From assembly GCA_020637595.1 (NCBI GenBank), contig JACKKE010000008.1, forward strand, positions 62,001 to 126,000: DNA of 64,000 bases, in the 5' to 3' direction. Below, piece after piece: positions 1 through 7,359 of the stretch. The position numbers were made by a program, and so were the translations under genes. The stretch's first letter is position 1, and the number at the start of each line of letters is the position of its first letter. Origin of the DNA: Rhodobacter sp. Lineage in GTDB: Bacteria > Pseudomonadota > Alphaproteobacteria > Rhodobacterales > Rhodobacteraceae. The notes under the pieces were generated by a model. It was not told the origin of the DNA, searched no databases, and worked only from the letters and a program-made list of their open reading frames with translations.

Positions 1-461
1 TCGCCGGCATCGCCCAGCACCACCAGGTTGCCTTTTTGCGCCATGAAGGCGGACATGTGGCCGATGTTGCCATGCACCACGATGTCGATGCCCTTCATCG
101 AGATGCCGCAGCGCGACGAGGCATTGCCCTTGATGTTGAGCAGGCCGCCGTGGCCGGTCGCACCGGCATACTGGCTGGCGTTCCCCTCGACGATGACCTC
201 GCCGGACATCATGTTTTCCGCGACGCCCGGTCCGGCCGAGCCCTCGACATGAACGGTTGCGGCCTTGTTCATCCCCGCGCAGTAGTAGCCGGTCGACCCC
301 TTGATCGTCACCGTGATCGGCCCGTCCAGGCCCACCGCCATCGCGTGCGAACCCCGCGGGTTGACGATGGTGAAGGCTTCGTTGCTGTGGCCCTTCGAGG
401 CGTGTTGAAGGGTTGTGTTCACCTCTCGCAAGGTGGTGTGAGCCATGTCCAGAACGGTCAT
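1..461 (-). CDS. glxC: GlxC-like glutamate synthase GXGXG-domain protein (partial, 3' end outside window)
   Basis: The N-terminal about 153 residues are present. The reading MTVLDMAHTTLREVN and the many glycine-rich turns (for example GSTGYYCAG and GDAG) fit the GXGXG beta-helix domain that corresponds to the C-terminal domain of glutamate synthase GltB, which also occurs as free-standing GlxC, MgsB and FwdC-like subunits. The start codon lies one base after the stop of the upstream amidotransferase, so the two are co-transcribed and probably translationally coupled. In known systems the third subunit is an FMN glutamate-synthase-like protein (GlxD or MgsC), which would lie beyond base 1. Whether the complex makes N-methylglutamate or serves another glutamine-dependent reaction cannot be decided from this fragment. 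Confidence 0.8.
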   Translation of the reverse strand, partial: MTVLDMAHTTLREVNTTLQHASKGHSNEAFTIVNPRGSHAMAVGLDGPITVTIKGSTGYYCAGMNKAATVHVEGSAGPGVAENMMSGEVIVEGNASQYAGATGHGGLLNIKGNASSRCGISMKGIDIVVHGNIGHMSAFMAQKGNLVVLGDAG

Positions 462-462
462 G

Positions 463-1350
463 TCATCGCTCCCAGAAGTAGACGGTTGCAGGTTCCGGTT
501 CCCAGACGCGCGCGGTGTCGATTCCGGGCAGATTGACAAAGGCGCGGTATTCCGAGGCGAAGGCGACGTAATCGTCGGTTTCGGCCATGACGGCGGGCTT
601 GCAGGCGATCGGATCGCGGACGACGCCAAAGCCGTTTCTGGTGCCGGTGACAAAGGTGAAAAAGCCGTCAAGGTCTTTCAGCGTGCCCTCCAGCGCCTCG
701 CCCAGGCTGGCGCCCTCGGCGATGCGCGACGAGATATAGGCCGCGCCGACCTCGGTGTCGTTCTCGGTCTTGGTGACGATGCCTTTCCTGGCCAGTTTGC
801 GGCGCATGGCGTTGTGGTTCGACAGCGAGCCGTTGTGCACGAGGCACTGGTCGCTGGCCGTCGAGAACGGGTGCGCGCCCAGCGTGGTCACCGCGGATTC
901 GGTTGCCATGCGGGTGTGGCCGATCCCGTGGCTGCCACCCATCTCGCGGATGCGGAAACGGGCCGCGACATCTTCGGGCAGGCCGACCTCCTTGAAGATC
1001 TCCATGCTCGCGCCGACGGACATGATCCGCAGTCCGCGCGCCTCGAGGACGGCGACAGCCTCGGCTTCCTTCTCGACGGGCAGTGACAGGACCGCGTGGG
1101 TGCTGATCGGGCGGATTTCGACCTCGGCGCCGATGGCATCGGCCAGGGCGGTGTCGAGACCGGCAAAGTCGGTTTCGGGGGTGTCCGACTGCACGGTGAT
1201 CTTCGTGCGGCCCGTATCCTCGCCATAGATCGCGATTCCGGCGCTGTCCGGTCCGCGATCGGTCATGGTGATGAGCATGTCGGTCAACATGTCACCGAGA
1301 GTCGGGCGTAATTCCTGCTTTTTCAGGAAAAGGCCAACGATGCCGCACAT
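463..1350 (-). CDS. glxB: Class II glutamine amidotransferase, GlxB/MgsA-like
   Basis: The protein of 295 residues begins MCGIVGLFLKK, which places the N-terminal nucleophile Cys directly after the initiator Met, the hallmark of Ntn-type class II amidotransferases. TDRGPDSAG near residue 37 and HNGSLSNHNAMR further on are typical of the family. An open frame continues 34 codons upstream, but the start at 1350 is chosen because Cys2 must be exposed and because GAGGAAC precedes it. It would hydrolyse glutamine and pass ammonia to the GlxC/GlxD-type partner subunits. It lies between an XRE-cupin regulator gene upstream and glxC downstream, the usual glx arrangement in Rhizobiales and Rhodobacteraceae. 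The same family also supplies MgsA of the N-methylglutamate pathway. Confidence 0.85.
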   Translation of the reverse strand: MCGIVGLFLKKQELRPTLGDMLTDMLITMTDRGPDSAGIAIYGEDTGRTKITVQSDTPETDFAGLDTALADAIGAEVEIRPISTHAVLSLPVEKEAEAVAVLEARGLRIMSVGASMEIFKEVGLPEDVAARFRIREMGGSHGIGHTRMATESAVTTLGAHPFSTASDQCLVHNGSLSNHNAMRRKLARKGIVTKTENDTEVGAAYISSRIAEGASLGEALEGTLKDLDGFFTFVTGTRNGFGVVRDPIACKPAVMAETDDYVAFASEYRAFVNLPGIDTARVWEPEPATVYFWER

Positions 1351-1403
1351 GGGTGTTCCTCGGGGTTTGGAGAGGACGAGGCTGTCCGTCCCGAAGATCA
1401 CTA

Positions 1404-1433
1404 GCAGGAAATAAAAATTCCCTGCAGGAAAAT
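1404..1433 (-). promoter_or_regulatory. TTCCTG/CAGGAA half-site cluster upstream of glxB
   Basis: GCAGGAAAT (1404-1412) and ATTCCCTGC (1417-1425) form an imperfect inverted repeat, and a further GCAGGAAA follows at 1424. Two more half-sites, TTCCTG at 1312 and CAGGAA at 1324, form a perfect inverted repeat with a 6-base spacer inside the first codons of glxB. The AT-rich setting between regulator and target makes this a likely operator for the XRE-cupin protein. The assignment is inferred. Confidence 0.45.
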
Positions 1434-1526
1434 TTTCGCGGACAGCAAACATTCCTGACGGCCCTCGCGCGGCGCCTAATTTCTGTGCGAAAAAGCGGTC
1501 GGGGACGCGGCTCGTGAGCGGTCGGA

Positions 1527-2162
1527 TTACCGGCTTTGCGGGTAGGTAATGACGGACAGATAGCGAATCGGCAGCGTGATCAGGTCTTCCGGCCCGTGCG
1601 GCGCGTCCGAGTCGAACAGCAGCGTGTCGCCCGCTTCGAGCAGATAGAGGCGATCGCCGTGGCGATATCGCATTTCGCCTTCCAGGACATACAGCATTTC
1701 GATGCCCTCATGCTGAAAGGTCTGGAACTGGTCCGAGGTGCTGTCCAGCGTGATCATGTAGGGTTCGACCACGACGCCGGAGTTGTTGGAGCCGATATGC
1801 CCGAGCAGGTGATACTGATGCCCGGCGCGCGTGCCGGCGCGTTCGATCTCGACGCCCTCGCCGGCTTTGACATGCATGCAGCCGCGCTCTTCCTCATAGC
1901 CCGAAAACAGCTGCACAAGCGGCACGCGCAGCGCGTTGGCCAGGCTGGAGATCGTGTTGAGAGACGGCGAGATGACGCCGTTCTCGATCTTCGACAGCAT
2001 GCCCAGCGACAGCCCGGTCTGCGCTGCAAGGTCGGCGCCGGTCATCCGCTGCCGTTTGCGCAATTCGCGCACCTGCCGGCCAATGGCGACTTCCAGGTTC
2101 TTCTCCCGGGCCTCTCGAAGGGCATGGGGGTTTTGCTGAAGTCCTTTTGTGCTGCGCCTCAT
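1527..2162 (-). CDS. XRE-family transcriptional regulator with cupin sensor domain
   Basis: The 211-residue protein has an XRE helix-turn-helix at about residues 26-82 (GADLAAQTGLSLGMLSKIEN) and a C-terminal cupin_2 domain at about 125-200 (HEGIEMLYVLEGEMRYRHGD, then GDTLLFDSDAPHGPE). The start at 2162 is preferred because AGGAAC lies seven bases upstream; a TTG start at 2207 is possible but has no good ribosome binding site. It precedes glxB and glxC on the same strand with a 176-bp gap that holds TTCCTG repeats. Regulators of this architecture commonly control nitrogen, polyamine or glx-type operons, with the cupin sensing a small ligand. Autoregulation plus control of glxBC is the likely role. 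Confidence 0.85.
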   Translation of the reverse strand: MRRSTKGLQQNPHALREAREKNLEVAIGRQVRELRKRQRMTGADLAAQTGLSLGMLSKIENGVISPSLNTISSLANALRVPLVQLFSGYEEERGCMHVKAGEGVEIERAGTRAGHQYHLLGHIGSNNSGVVVEPYMITLDSTSDQFQTFQHEGIEMLYVLEGEMRYRHGDRLYLLEAGDTLLFDSDAPHGPEDLITLPIRYLSVITYPQSR

Positions 2163-2445
2163 GGCTCTGTTCCTGATCTGCGGCCGGTTTCGTAGATGCC
2201 GCGCCAAGTCTGCCTTGCCGGCACGGCCAATGCCAAGGGCAAAGGCAGGCGCCCGAGCCAGGTGTTCTGACCGGCGACCACGGCGGGATCAAGGGGCAAG
2301 GCGTCAATGCTGCGTGCCGGCAAGGTCATGGTCGCCAGGCCGAACATCGGGCTTAAACGGACGCGGTTGGCGACATGCATGTTGACTTCATCGGGCAGAG
2401 TGGCAAGTTTTCGCACGATAAGAGACTACTGCACGATGTCACCGG

Positions 2446-3231
2446 GTGTGGCACCCCCACCAGACGAAGGCCAATACTTTGACCGCACTGTCGACGCAAA
2501 CGACGCTGATGATCCTGGATCTGTTCCAGGGCCCGCATGGCGAGCTTTCGACCGAAGACATCTCTGCCGCGCTCGGCAAGCCGATTTCCACCTGCTACCG
2601 ATATCTCAAGGTGATGAGCGATATGGGGTATCTGGTCAGCACGTCGGGGTCGGGCTACAGCCTGGGTCCGAAGATCATGCTGCTGGGCTATCACCTGCGC
2701 CAGAACGATCCGGTCATTGCCGTGGCCGGCAAACACGCCGACAGCATGGTGCGCGCCTTTCACGGCACGGCGACGATCAACCGGGTGTTTCGGCAATCCT
2801 TCATCTGCATCTACACGACGCATTCCAAGTCGGAAAAGCGCACCAGTTTCGGCCCGGGGGACTCGATGCCGATCCTGTTCGGGGCCAATGCGATGGTGAT
2901 TCAGGCCTTTTTGTCCAGGCATTTGCAGAAAAAGCTCTATGACGAAAACCAGGAGAAACTGGCCGCCGGCGGGCGCGGCGCCACCTTCCAGGAGTTCAAG
3001 GACAACCTGGCCGCGGTGCGTCAGGCGCGGGTGTGGAAGGTAGACGGCGCGTTGCGCGCGGATTCCTCGGGGATCGCCGCGCCGTTGCTGGGGCCCAAAG
3101 GACTGCTGCTGGGGACGTTCTCGTTCTCGGTGCCGACCGAGATCCTGACGCCCGAACTGGAAGAAACCCTGAAGCTGCGGGTGCACGAGATCGGCATCCG
3201 TGTCAGCGAGGAGCTGGGCCGTCCCGCCTGA
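2446..3231 (+). CDS. IclR-family transcriptional regulator (first of two)
   Basis: The protein of 261 residues has an N-terminal winged helix (about 15-70, LSTEDISAALGKPISTCYRY) followed by the IclR effector-binding domain (about 80-255). The start is a GTG at 2446 without a strong Shine-Dalgarno; the first HTH helix begins about 15 residues in, which agrees with this start. It is transcribed toward the extradiol dioxygenase operon that begins 200 bp downstream. IclR proteins commonly control aromatic-acid operons (PcaR, PobR and MhpR types). It is a candidate regulator of the promoters in 3.3-20 kb. Confidence 0.85.
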   Translation: MWHPHQTKANTLTALSTQTTLMILDLFQGPHGELSTEDISAALGKPISTCYRYLKVMSDMGYLVSTSGSGYSLGPKIMLLGYHLRQNDPVIAVAGKHADSMVRAFHGTATINRVFRQSFICIYTTHSKSEKRTSFGPGDSMPILFGANAMVIQAFLSRHLQKKLYDENQEKLAAGGRGATFQEFKDNLAAVRQARVWKVDGALRADSSGIAAPLLGPKGLLLGTFSFSVPTEILTPELEETLKLRVHEIGIRVSEELGRPA

Positions 3232-3320
3232 GGGGGCGCAGACCACGCCAGGTTTCGGGGGCGCAGCCGCACAGGCCGCGCCCCCGTTTCGTTTCCCGCG
3301 GCCGGCATGAAAAATAAATT

Positions 3321-3350
3321 ACCGAAATACGAGAAAATTTGACAATCGAG
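3321..3350 (+). promoter_or_regulatory. Promoter element of the ring-cleavage operon (shared AT-rich motif, copy A)
   Basis: The sequence AAATACGAGAAAATTTGACA ends in a consensus -35 hexamer TTGACA (3339-3344); ATAAGC lies 17 bases further on as a possible -10. The same AATA-N-GA-AAA stretch followed by a TTGACA-like hexamer and a purine-CATC/AATC tail recurs upstream of 7360, 9481, 12616 and 14371. It is a likely promoter with an overlapping operator. Confidence 0.5.
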
Positions 3351-3431
3351 CGCGACGCCTGATAAGCACCGGGAACCAGGGTCCGCGCAAAGTGGCGGAC
3401 CCGTGATTTCGCTAGGGGAAGGAGAGCGCGC

Positions 3432-4451
3432 ATGGCCAGAATTGTCGGGGTCATCACGACGGCACACGGTCCGCAACTGCACACGACCCCGGACCAGTGG
3501 CTTCTGCGGCTGGCTTCGGACAAGACGCGCAAGCATCCGTTCAAAGGCGGGCTTTACACCTTTGACGAACTGGTCGCGCTGCGCCGGGATGAGGGGCTGG
3601 CCGAGAAATCCTCGATGGAGGCGATGGTCCGCAATCACCGTCTGTGCACCGAGGCAACCGCGCGGCTGGCCGATGCCTATGACGCGATGCAGGCCGATGT
3701 CGCGGTGATCTTCGGCAATGACCAGCACGAGATGTATGGCGACGATCTGATGCCGCCCTACATGGTCTATTACGGCGACAAGATCCCGCATTTTCCCGCG
3801 TCGGAAGAAGGGCGCAACCTGCTGCCGCCGGGGATCAAGGAGGGCGAGCATGGCCACGCCCCCGATGAATACCGCGAATACACCTGCCAGTCAGACCTGT
3901 CGCGCCACATCATTGCCGAGCTGATCGAGGCCGAGTTCGACATCACCGTCTCGCCCAAGCTGCCCAGCCACAACCCGCGCACCAATGGCGTCAGCCACGC
4001 CTTCGGGCATATCTATCGCCAGATCATGCGCGACCGGGTGATCCCCAACGTGCCGATCTATCAGAATACCTTTTTCCCGCCGAACCAGCCGACCGCGCGG
4101 CGCTCGTTCAACTTCGGCAAGGCCGTGGGCCGGGCGATCCGCAGCTGGAAGAGCGACGCGCGGGTGGTCGTCTTTGGCTCGGGCGGGATGAGCCATTTCA
4201 CCATCGACGAGGACTGGGACCACCGTTTCATGCGGGCGATGCGCGAGAAGGACCGCGAGTTCCTGCAGGCCATCCCGCTGGCCGAACTGCAATCGGGGAC
4301 ATCCGAGATGAAGAGCTGGATCTCGGCCGCCGGCGTCATGGACGAGCTGGAAACCGAGATGCACGAGGTCGCCTATGTCCCCTGCTATCGCTCCGAGGCG
4401 GGGACGGGCACCGCGCAGGGCATGTATTGGTGGGAGGTCAAGGGCGCATGA
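3432..4451 (+). CDS. Class III extradiol ring-cleavage dioxygenase (LigB superfamily)
   Basis: The 339-residue protein carries the LigB-fold landmarks: His12 in TTAHGPQL, GNDQHE at residues 95-100 and GSGGMSHF, the region of the second-shell catalytic His in LigB. These positions match the Fe(II)-binding and proton-transfer sites of protocatechuate 4,5-dioxygenase and gallate dioxygenase. It is longer than LigB alone and has no fused or adjacent LigA domain, so its substrate is not protocatechuate by default. It is the first gene of an operon with three RraA-family aldolases, the first of which overlaps it by ATGA. It probably opens a dihydroxylated or trihydroxylated aromatic acid or heterocycle using O2. 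The substrate is unknown. Confidence 0.8.
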   Translation: MARIVGVITTAHGPQLHTTPDQWLLRLASDKTRKHPFKGGLYTFDELVALRRDEGLAEKSSMEAMVRNHRLCTEATARLADAYDAMQADVAVIFGNDQHEMYGDDLMPPYMVYYGDKIPHFPASEEGRNLLPPGIKEGEHGHAPDEYREYTCQSDLSRHIIAELIEAEFDITVSPKLPSHNPRTNGVSHAFGHIYRQIMRDRVIPNVPIYQNTFFPPNQPTARRSFNFGKAVGRAIRSWKSDARVVVFGSGGMSHFTIDEDWDHRFMRAMREKDREFLQAIPLAELQSGTSEMKSWISAAGVMDELETEMHEVAYVPCYRSEAGTGTAQGMYWWEVKGA

Positions 4452-5107
4452 GCACGCTGATCGAACGGCTGGCGCGGCTCGACAGCTGCGCGGTGTCGGA
4501 TGCCAAGGATTCGCTGGGGTTGAGTGCGGCGGTCAGTGGGCTGGGGCGCAAATCGGGGCAGGGGGTCCTGGCCGGCCGGGTCAAGACCGTGCAACTGGCT
4601 GCGGGCAAGCCGCCTGCAGACGCGCCCAAGGTGCATCTGGGCGCGCGCGCCATCGTTGCCGCCGATGCGGAAACGGTGATCGTCGTCGCCCATCCCGGCA
4701 TCGACGCGGGGGGCTGGGGCGGGGTGCTGTCGACCGGCGCGCAGATCGCCGGGGTGCGGGGCGTTGTCGTCGATGGCCCGATCCGCGACGCGGATGAGGC
4801 AGCGGGGCTGGGCTTTGCCATCTTCTCACGCACGACCACGGCCCGCACCGCGCGCGGCCGGGTCTATGAGGTGTCCACCGGCGCACCCGTGAGCATCGGC
4901 GGCGAGGCAGTGGCGGATGGCGACTATGTCATCGCGGACGGCTCGGGCGTGGTGTTCATCCGTGCCGCCGACATCGAGCCGGTGCTGGCCGCCGCCGAGA
5001 AAATCGCCGCGCGCGAGGCGGCGATGGTCGCCGCCCTGCGCCAGGGCCGGCCGATCACCGAGGTGATGGGGGCCAATTACGAAACCATGCTCGAGGTAAA
5101 ATCGTGA
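4448..5107 (+). CDS. RraA/HMG-CHA aldolase family protein 1
   Basis: This 219-residue protein has the RraA fold with the aldolase signature DGPIRD followed about 20 residues later by FSRTTT, and DGSGVVFI near the C-terminus. In 4-hydroxy-4-methyl-2-oxoglutarate and 4-carboxy-4-hydroxy-2-oxoadipate (CHA) aldolases the Arg-Asp pair binds substrate and the divalent metal. Its ATG overlaps the dioxygenase stop (ATGA) and its own stop overlaps the next GTG, so the operon is translationally coupled. It would cleave the hydrated ring-opening product into pyruvate plus a second acid. Which of the three paralogues is the true aldolase cannot be told from sequence. Confidence 0.78.
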   Translation: MSTLIERLARLDSCAVSDAKDSLGLSAAVSGLGRKSGQGVLAGRVKTVQLAAGKPPADAPKVHLGARAIVAADAETVIVVAHPGIDAGGWGGVLSTGAQIAGVRGVVVDGPIRDADEAAGLGFAIFSRTTTARTARGRVYEVSTGAPVSIGGEAVADGDYVIADGSGVVFIRAADIEPVLAAAEKIAAREAAMVAALRQGRPITEVMGANYETMLEVKS

Positions 5108-5766
5108 CCGACATCAACGTGGAGCGCGCGTCCAAACTGGATTGCGCGACGCTTTCCGACGCGATGGACAAGCTGGGGATCGAGGGCGTCTGCCGCGGGA
5201 TCAAGCCGCGCGACGCGGGCTTTCGCATGGCCGGGCGCGCCTATACCGTCCTTTATGGTCCGATCGACGCGGCCAACCCGGGCACCGTGGGCGACTACGT
5301 CGACGACATGCAGCCCGGGCAGATCGCGGTGCTGGACAATGGCGGGCGCGAGGATTGCACCGTCTGGGGCGATATCCTGACGCAATTCGCGCATACCCGG
5401 GGGCTGGCCGGCACGGTGATCGACGGGCCGTGCCGGGATGTGCATCTGTGCCTGGACCTGGGCTATCCGGTCTTTTCGCGCAGCTATTCGATGAAGACCG
5501 GCAAGGACCGGGTGCAGGTCGATGGTGTGCAGGTGCCGGTGAATATCGGCGATGCGCGGGTTTGCCCGGGGGATATTCTGGTGGGGGGCGCCGATGGCGT
5601 CGTGGTGTTGCCGCAGGCTTTCGAAGAGAAGATCCTTGAGGTGGCCGAGCAGATTCAGACCGCCGAGGACGCGATTCGCGCGCTGGTGGCCGAGGGGGCC
5701 TCGATCACCGAGGCGCGCCAGAAGATGGGCTATCATTCGTTGCAAACCCGCACGGACAAGGGCTGA
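5104..5766 (+). CDS. RraA/HMG-CHA aldolase family protein 2
   Basis: This 220-residue protein starts at a GTG that overlaps the preceding TGA (GTGA). DGPCRDVHL and PVFSRSYSM give the Arg-Asp motif and the distal Arg typical of metal-dependent class II pyruvate aldolases of the RraA fold, and GGADGVVVLP is the usual C-terminal strand. It is clearly diverged from its neighbours, so recent tandem duplication is unlikely. It could act on a different aldol substrate or form a hetero-oligomer with them. It lies between two homologous genes in the ring-cleavage operon. Confidence 0.77.
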   Translation: MTDINVERASKLDCATLSDAMDKLGIEGVCRGIKPRDAGFRMAGRAYTVLYGPIDAANPGTVGDYVDDMQPGQIAVLDNGGREDCTVWGDILTQFAHTRGLAGTVIDGPCRDVHLCLDLGYPVFSRSYSMKTGKDRVQVDGVQVPVNIGDARVCPGDILVGGADGVVVLPQAFEEKILEVAEQIQTAEDAIRALVAEGASITEARQKMGYHSLQTRTDKG

Positions 5767-5769
5767 GCC

Positions 5770-6441
5770 ATGACCCATGCCGTTCGTGATTTCGCCCGCG
5801 CCGAGGCCGGGATCATCGCCGGGCTGGCCGAATGCGGCGTGGCCACCGTGCACGAGGCGATGGGGCGGCGGGGGCTGATGTCCTCGCGCATGCGGCCGAT
5901 CCAGCAGGACCGGACCATTGCCGGCAGTGCGATCACTGTTTCGGCCGCCCCGGGCGACAACTGGATGATCCATGTGGCGCTGGAACTGGCGCAGCCCGGC
6001 GATGTGCTGGTGGTCGCCCCGTTCTCGCCCTCGGATGCGGGGTATTTCGGGGATCTGCTGGCGGAATCCGCGCAGGCGCTGGGTGTTGCAGGGCTGGTCA
6101 TCGACGCCGGCGTGCGCGATGTGCGCGACCTCAGGCGGATGGGCTTTCCGGTTTGGTCCACGGCGGTCTGCGCCTGGGGCACGGTCAAGGAAACACCGGG
6201 TTGGGTCAATGTGCCGGTGCAATGCGCGGGGGCGATCGTCAACCCGGGCGACGTGGTGGTCGCCGATGACGACGGGGTGGTGATCGTCCCGCGCGAGACC
6301 GCGGCCGAGGCGCTGTCCGGTGCCCGGACCCGCATCGCCGCCGAGGAGGAAAAGCGCCGCGCCCTGCGCGCGGGGCAGTTGAGCATGGACCTTTACAATC
6401 TGCGCCCCGGGCTGGCGGCCAAGGGGTTCACCTATCGCTGA
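5770..6441 (+). CDS. RraA/HMG-CHA aldolase family protein 3
   Basis: The 223-residue product is closest in style to genuine CHA/HMG aldolases (LigK/ProA): VIDAGVRDVRDLRRMGFPVW carries the Arg-Asp metal and substrate pair, and VADDDGVVIVPRE the C-terminal strand. LigK-type enzymes split CHA into pyruvate and oxaloacetate and usually also decarboxylate oxaloacetate. It is the last gene of the operon, starting four bases after its neighbour stops, and overlaps the 3' end of the convergent IclR gene by 10 bp. In combination with the LigJ-type hydratase at 14371 it is the best candidate for the final step of the OMA branch. Confidence 0.8.
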   Translation: MTHAVRDFARAEAGIIAGLAECGVATVHEAMGRRGLMSSRMRPIQQDRTIAGSAITVSAAPGDNWMIHVALELAQPGDVLVVAPFSPSDAGYFGDLLAESAQALGVAGLVIDAGVRDVRDLRRMGFPVWSTAVCAWGTVKETPGWVNVPVQCAGAIVNPGDVVVADDDGVVIVPRETAAEALSGARTRIAAEEEKRRALRAGQLSMDLYNLRPGLAAKGFTYR

Positions 6442-7220
6442 GCGCGCGGCGCGCGGGTCACCGACAGATCGGCGCAGAAGGCGGTCAACTGGCGCAGGGG
6501 CTGCGACCCGGGGGCGATGAACTCGGGGTCGGTGCCGACCAGCGTCACCGCCAGCTGCGGTTCGTTCTGCCAGTCCAGCACCGGCGCCGCGACCGACACC
6601 AGCCCCGGGATGTAATGGCTGCCGATAGCGGCATAGCCCACGCCCCGGATCCGCGCCGTCAGCTCGGCAATGCCCTCGGTCGTGCAGGTGAAATCGGGGC
6701 ACAGTCGCGGATTGCGGGCGAGGTGGCGCATCTCTTTCGCCAGGTGGCGCTGGGTCAGTGCGGGCTTGGACCAGGTCAGGAACACTCGCCCGCTGGCCGA
6801 ATAGAGCAGCGGCAGCCGTGACCCCAGCCCGACCGTGGACAGGGTCGGCATCGGTCCGCGTTCCCAGCGGATCACCGTCGTCCCCATATTGCCCCAGACC
6901 GACAGCATCGCCGTCATCCCCGTCGCCTCGGACAGCTCGGGTAGCCGGTCGTTGGCCTCGGCCACGAATTCGTGCCGGGCGATCGCCGCGAGGCCGATCT
7001 GCAGCGCCTCGCGTCCCAGGTCATAGCGGCCCGAGCCCCGTTCCTGCCGCATCAGCCCGGTGCGCTGAAAGGTGACCAGATAGCGGTGCACGGTGCTGGG
7101 CTGCATGTCGCAGGCGCGCGCCAGTTCGGTCAGCGACACCGGACCGTCGCGGCTGGCCATTACGGCAAAGACATGCAGCGCGGCTTCCAGTGATTTGATG
7201 CCCTGGCTGGATTCGGTCAT
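6432..7220 (-). CDS. IclR-family transcriptional regulator (second)
   Basis: The 262-residue protein has an IclR winged helix in the first 70 residues (VSLTELARACDMQPSTVHRY) and the IclR ligand domain after about residue 80. It is divergent from the amidohydrolase operon at 7360 and convergent with the aldolase operon, so its promoter region (7221-7359) is shared with the amidohydrolase. That region has two mirrored AT-rich elements, GCGAAATTTTTCC and GCGAGAAAATTTTTGC, likely IclR sites. It probably autoregulates and controls the 7360-9321 operon. Effector unknown. Confidence 0.87.
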   Translation of the reverse strand: MTESSQGIKSLEAALHVFAVMASRDGPVSLTELARACDMQPSTVHRYLVTFQRTGLMRQERGSGRYDLGREALQIGLAAIARHEFVAEANDRLPELSEATGMTAMLSVWGNMGTTVIRWERGPMPTLSTVGLGSRLPLLYSASGRVFLTWSKPALTQRHLAKEMRHLARNPRLCPDFTCTTEGIAELTARIRGVGYAAIGSHYIPGLVSVAAPVLDWQNEPQLAVTLVGTDPEFIAPGSQPLRQLTAFCADLSVTRAPRAQR

Positions 7221-7246
7221 GGGATCTCCTCTTTCCAGCAGCTTAC

Positions 7247-7300
7247 GCGAAATTTTTCCACGATGCGATATTTATTGCTAAGCGAGAAAATTTTTGCTAC
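7247..7300. promoter_or_regulatory. Divergent promoter/operator region with two AT-rich elements (copy B)
   Basis: GCGAAATTTTTCC lies at 7247-7259 and GCGAGAAAATTTTTGC at 7282-7297, with GCGATATTTATTGC between them. The second contains the same GAGAAAATTT core as copy A at 3331. Lying between an IclR gene and its divergent target, the elements are likely promoter and operator sequences for both directions. Confidence 0.45.
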
Positions 7301-7359
7301 ACAGAGCAAGGAAATTCGGGGTGCCCGCTGTGGCGCCCGATACCAGGGAAGGGGAGAGG

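Noticed and set aside
1..1350. Firm assignment of the genes as mgsA/mgsB of the N-methylglutamate pathway
   Set aside because: The third subunit and the neighbouring mgd or gmaS genes are not in the window, and the XRE-cupin neighbour fits glx equally well.
463..1452. A longer amidotransferase start at 1452
   Set aside because: Class II amidotransferases need Cys at position 2, which fixes the start at 1350.
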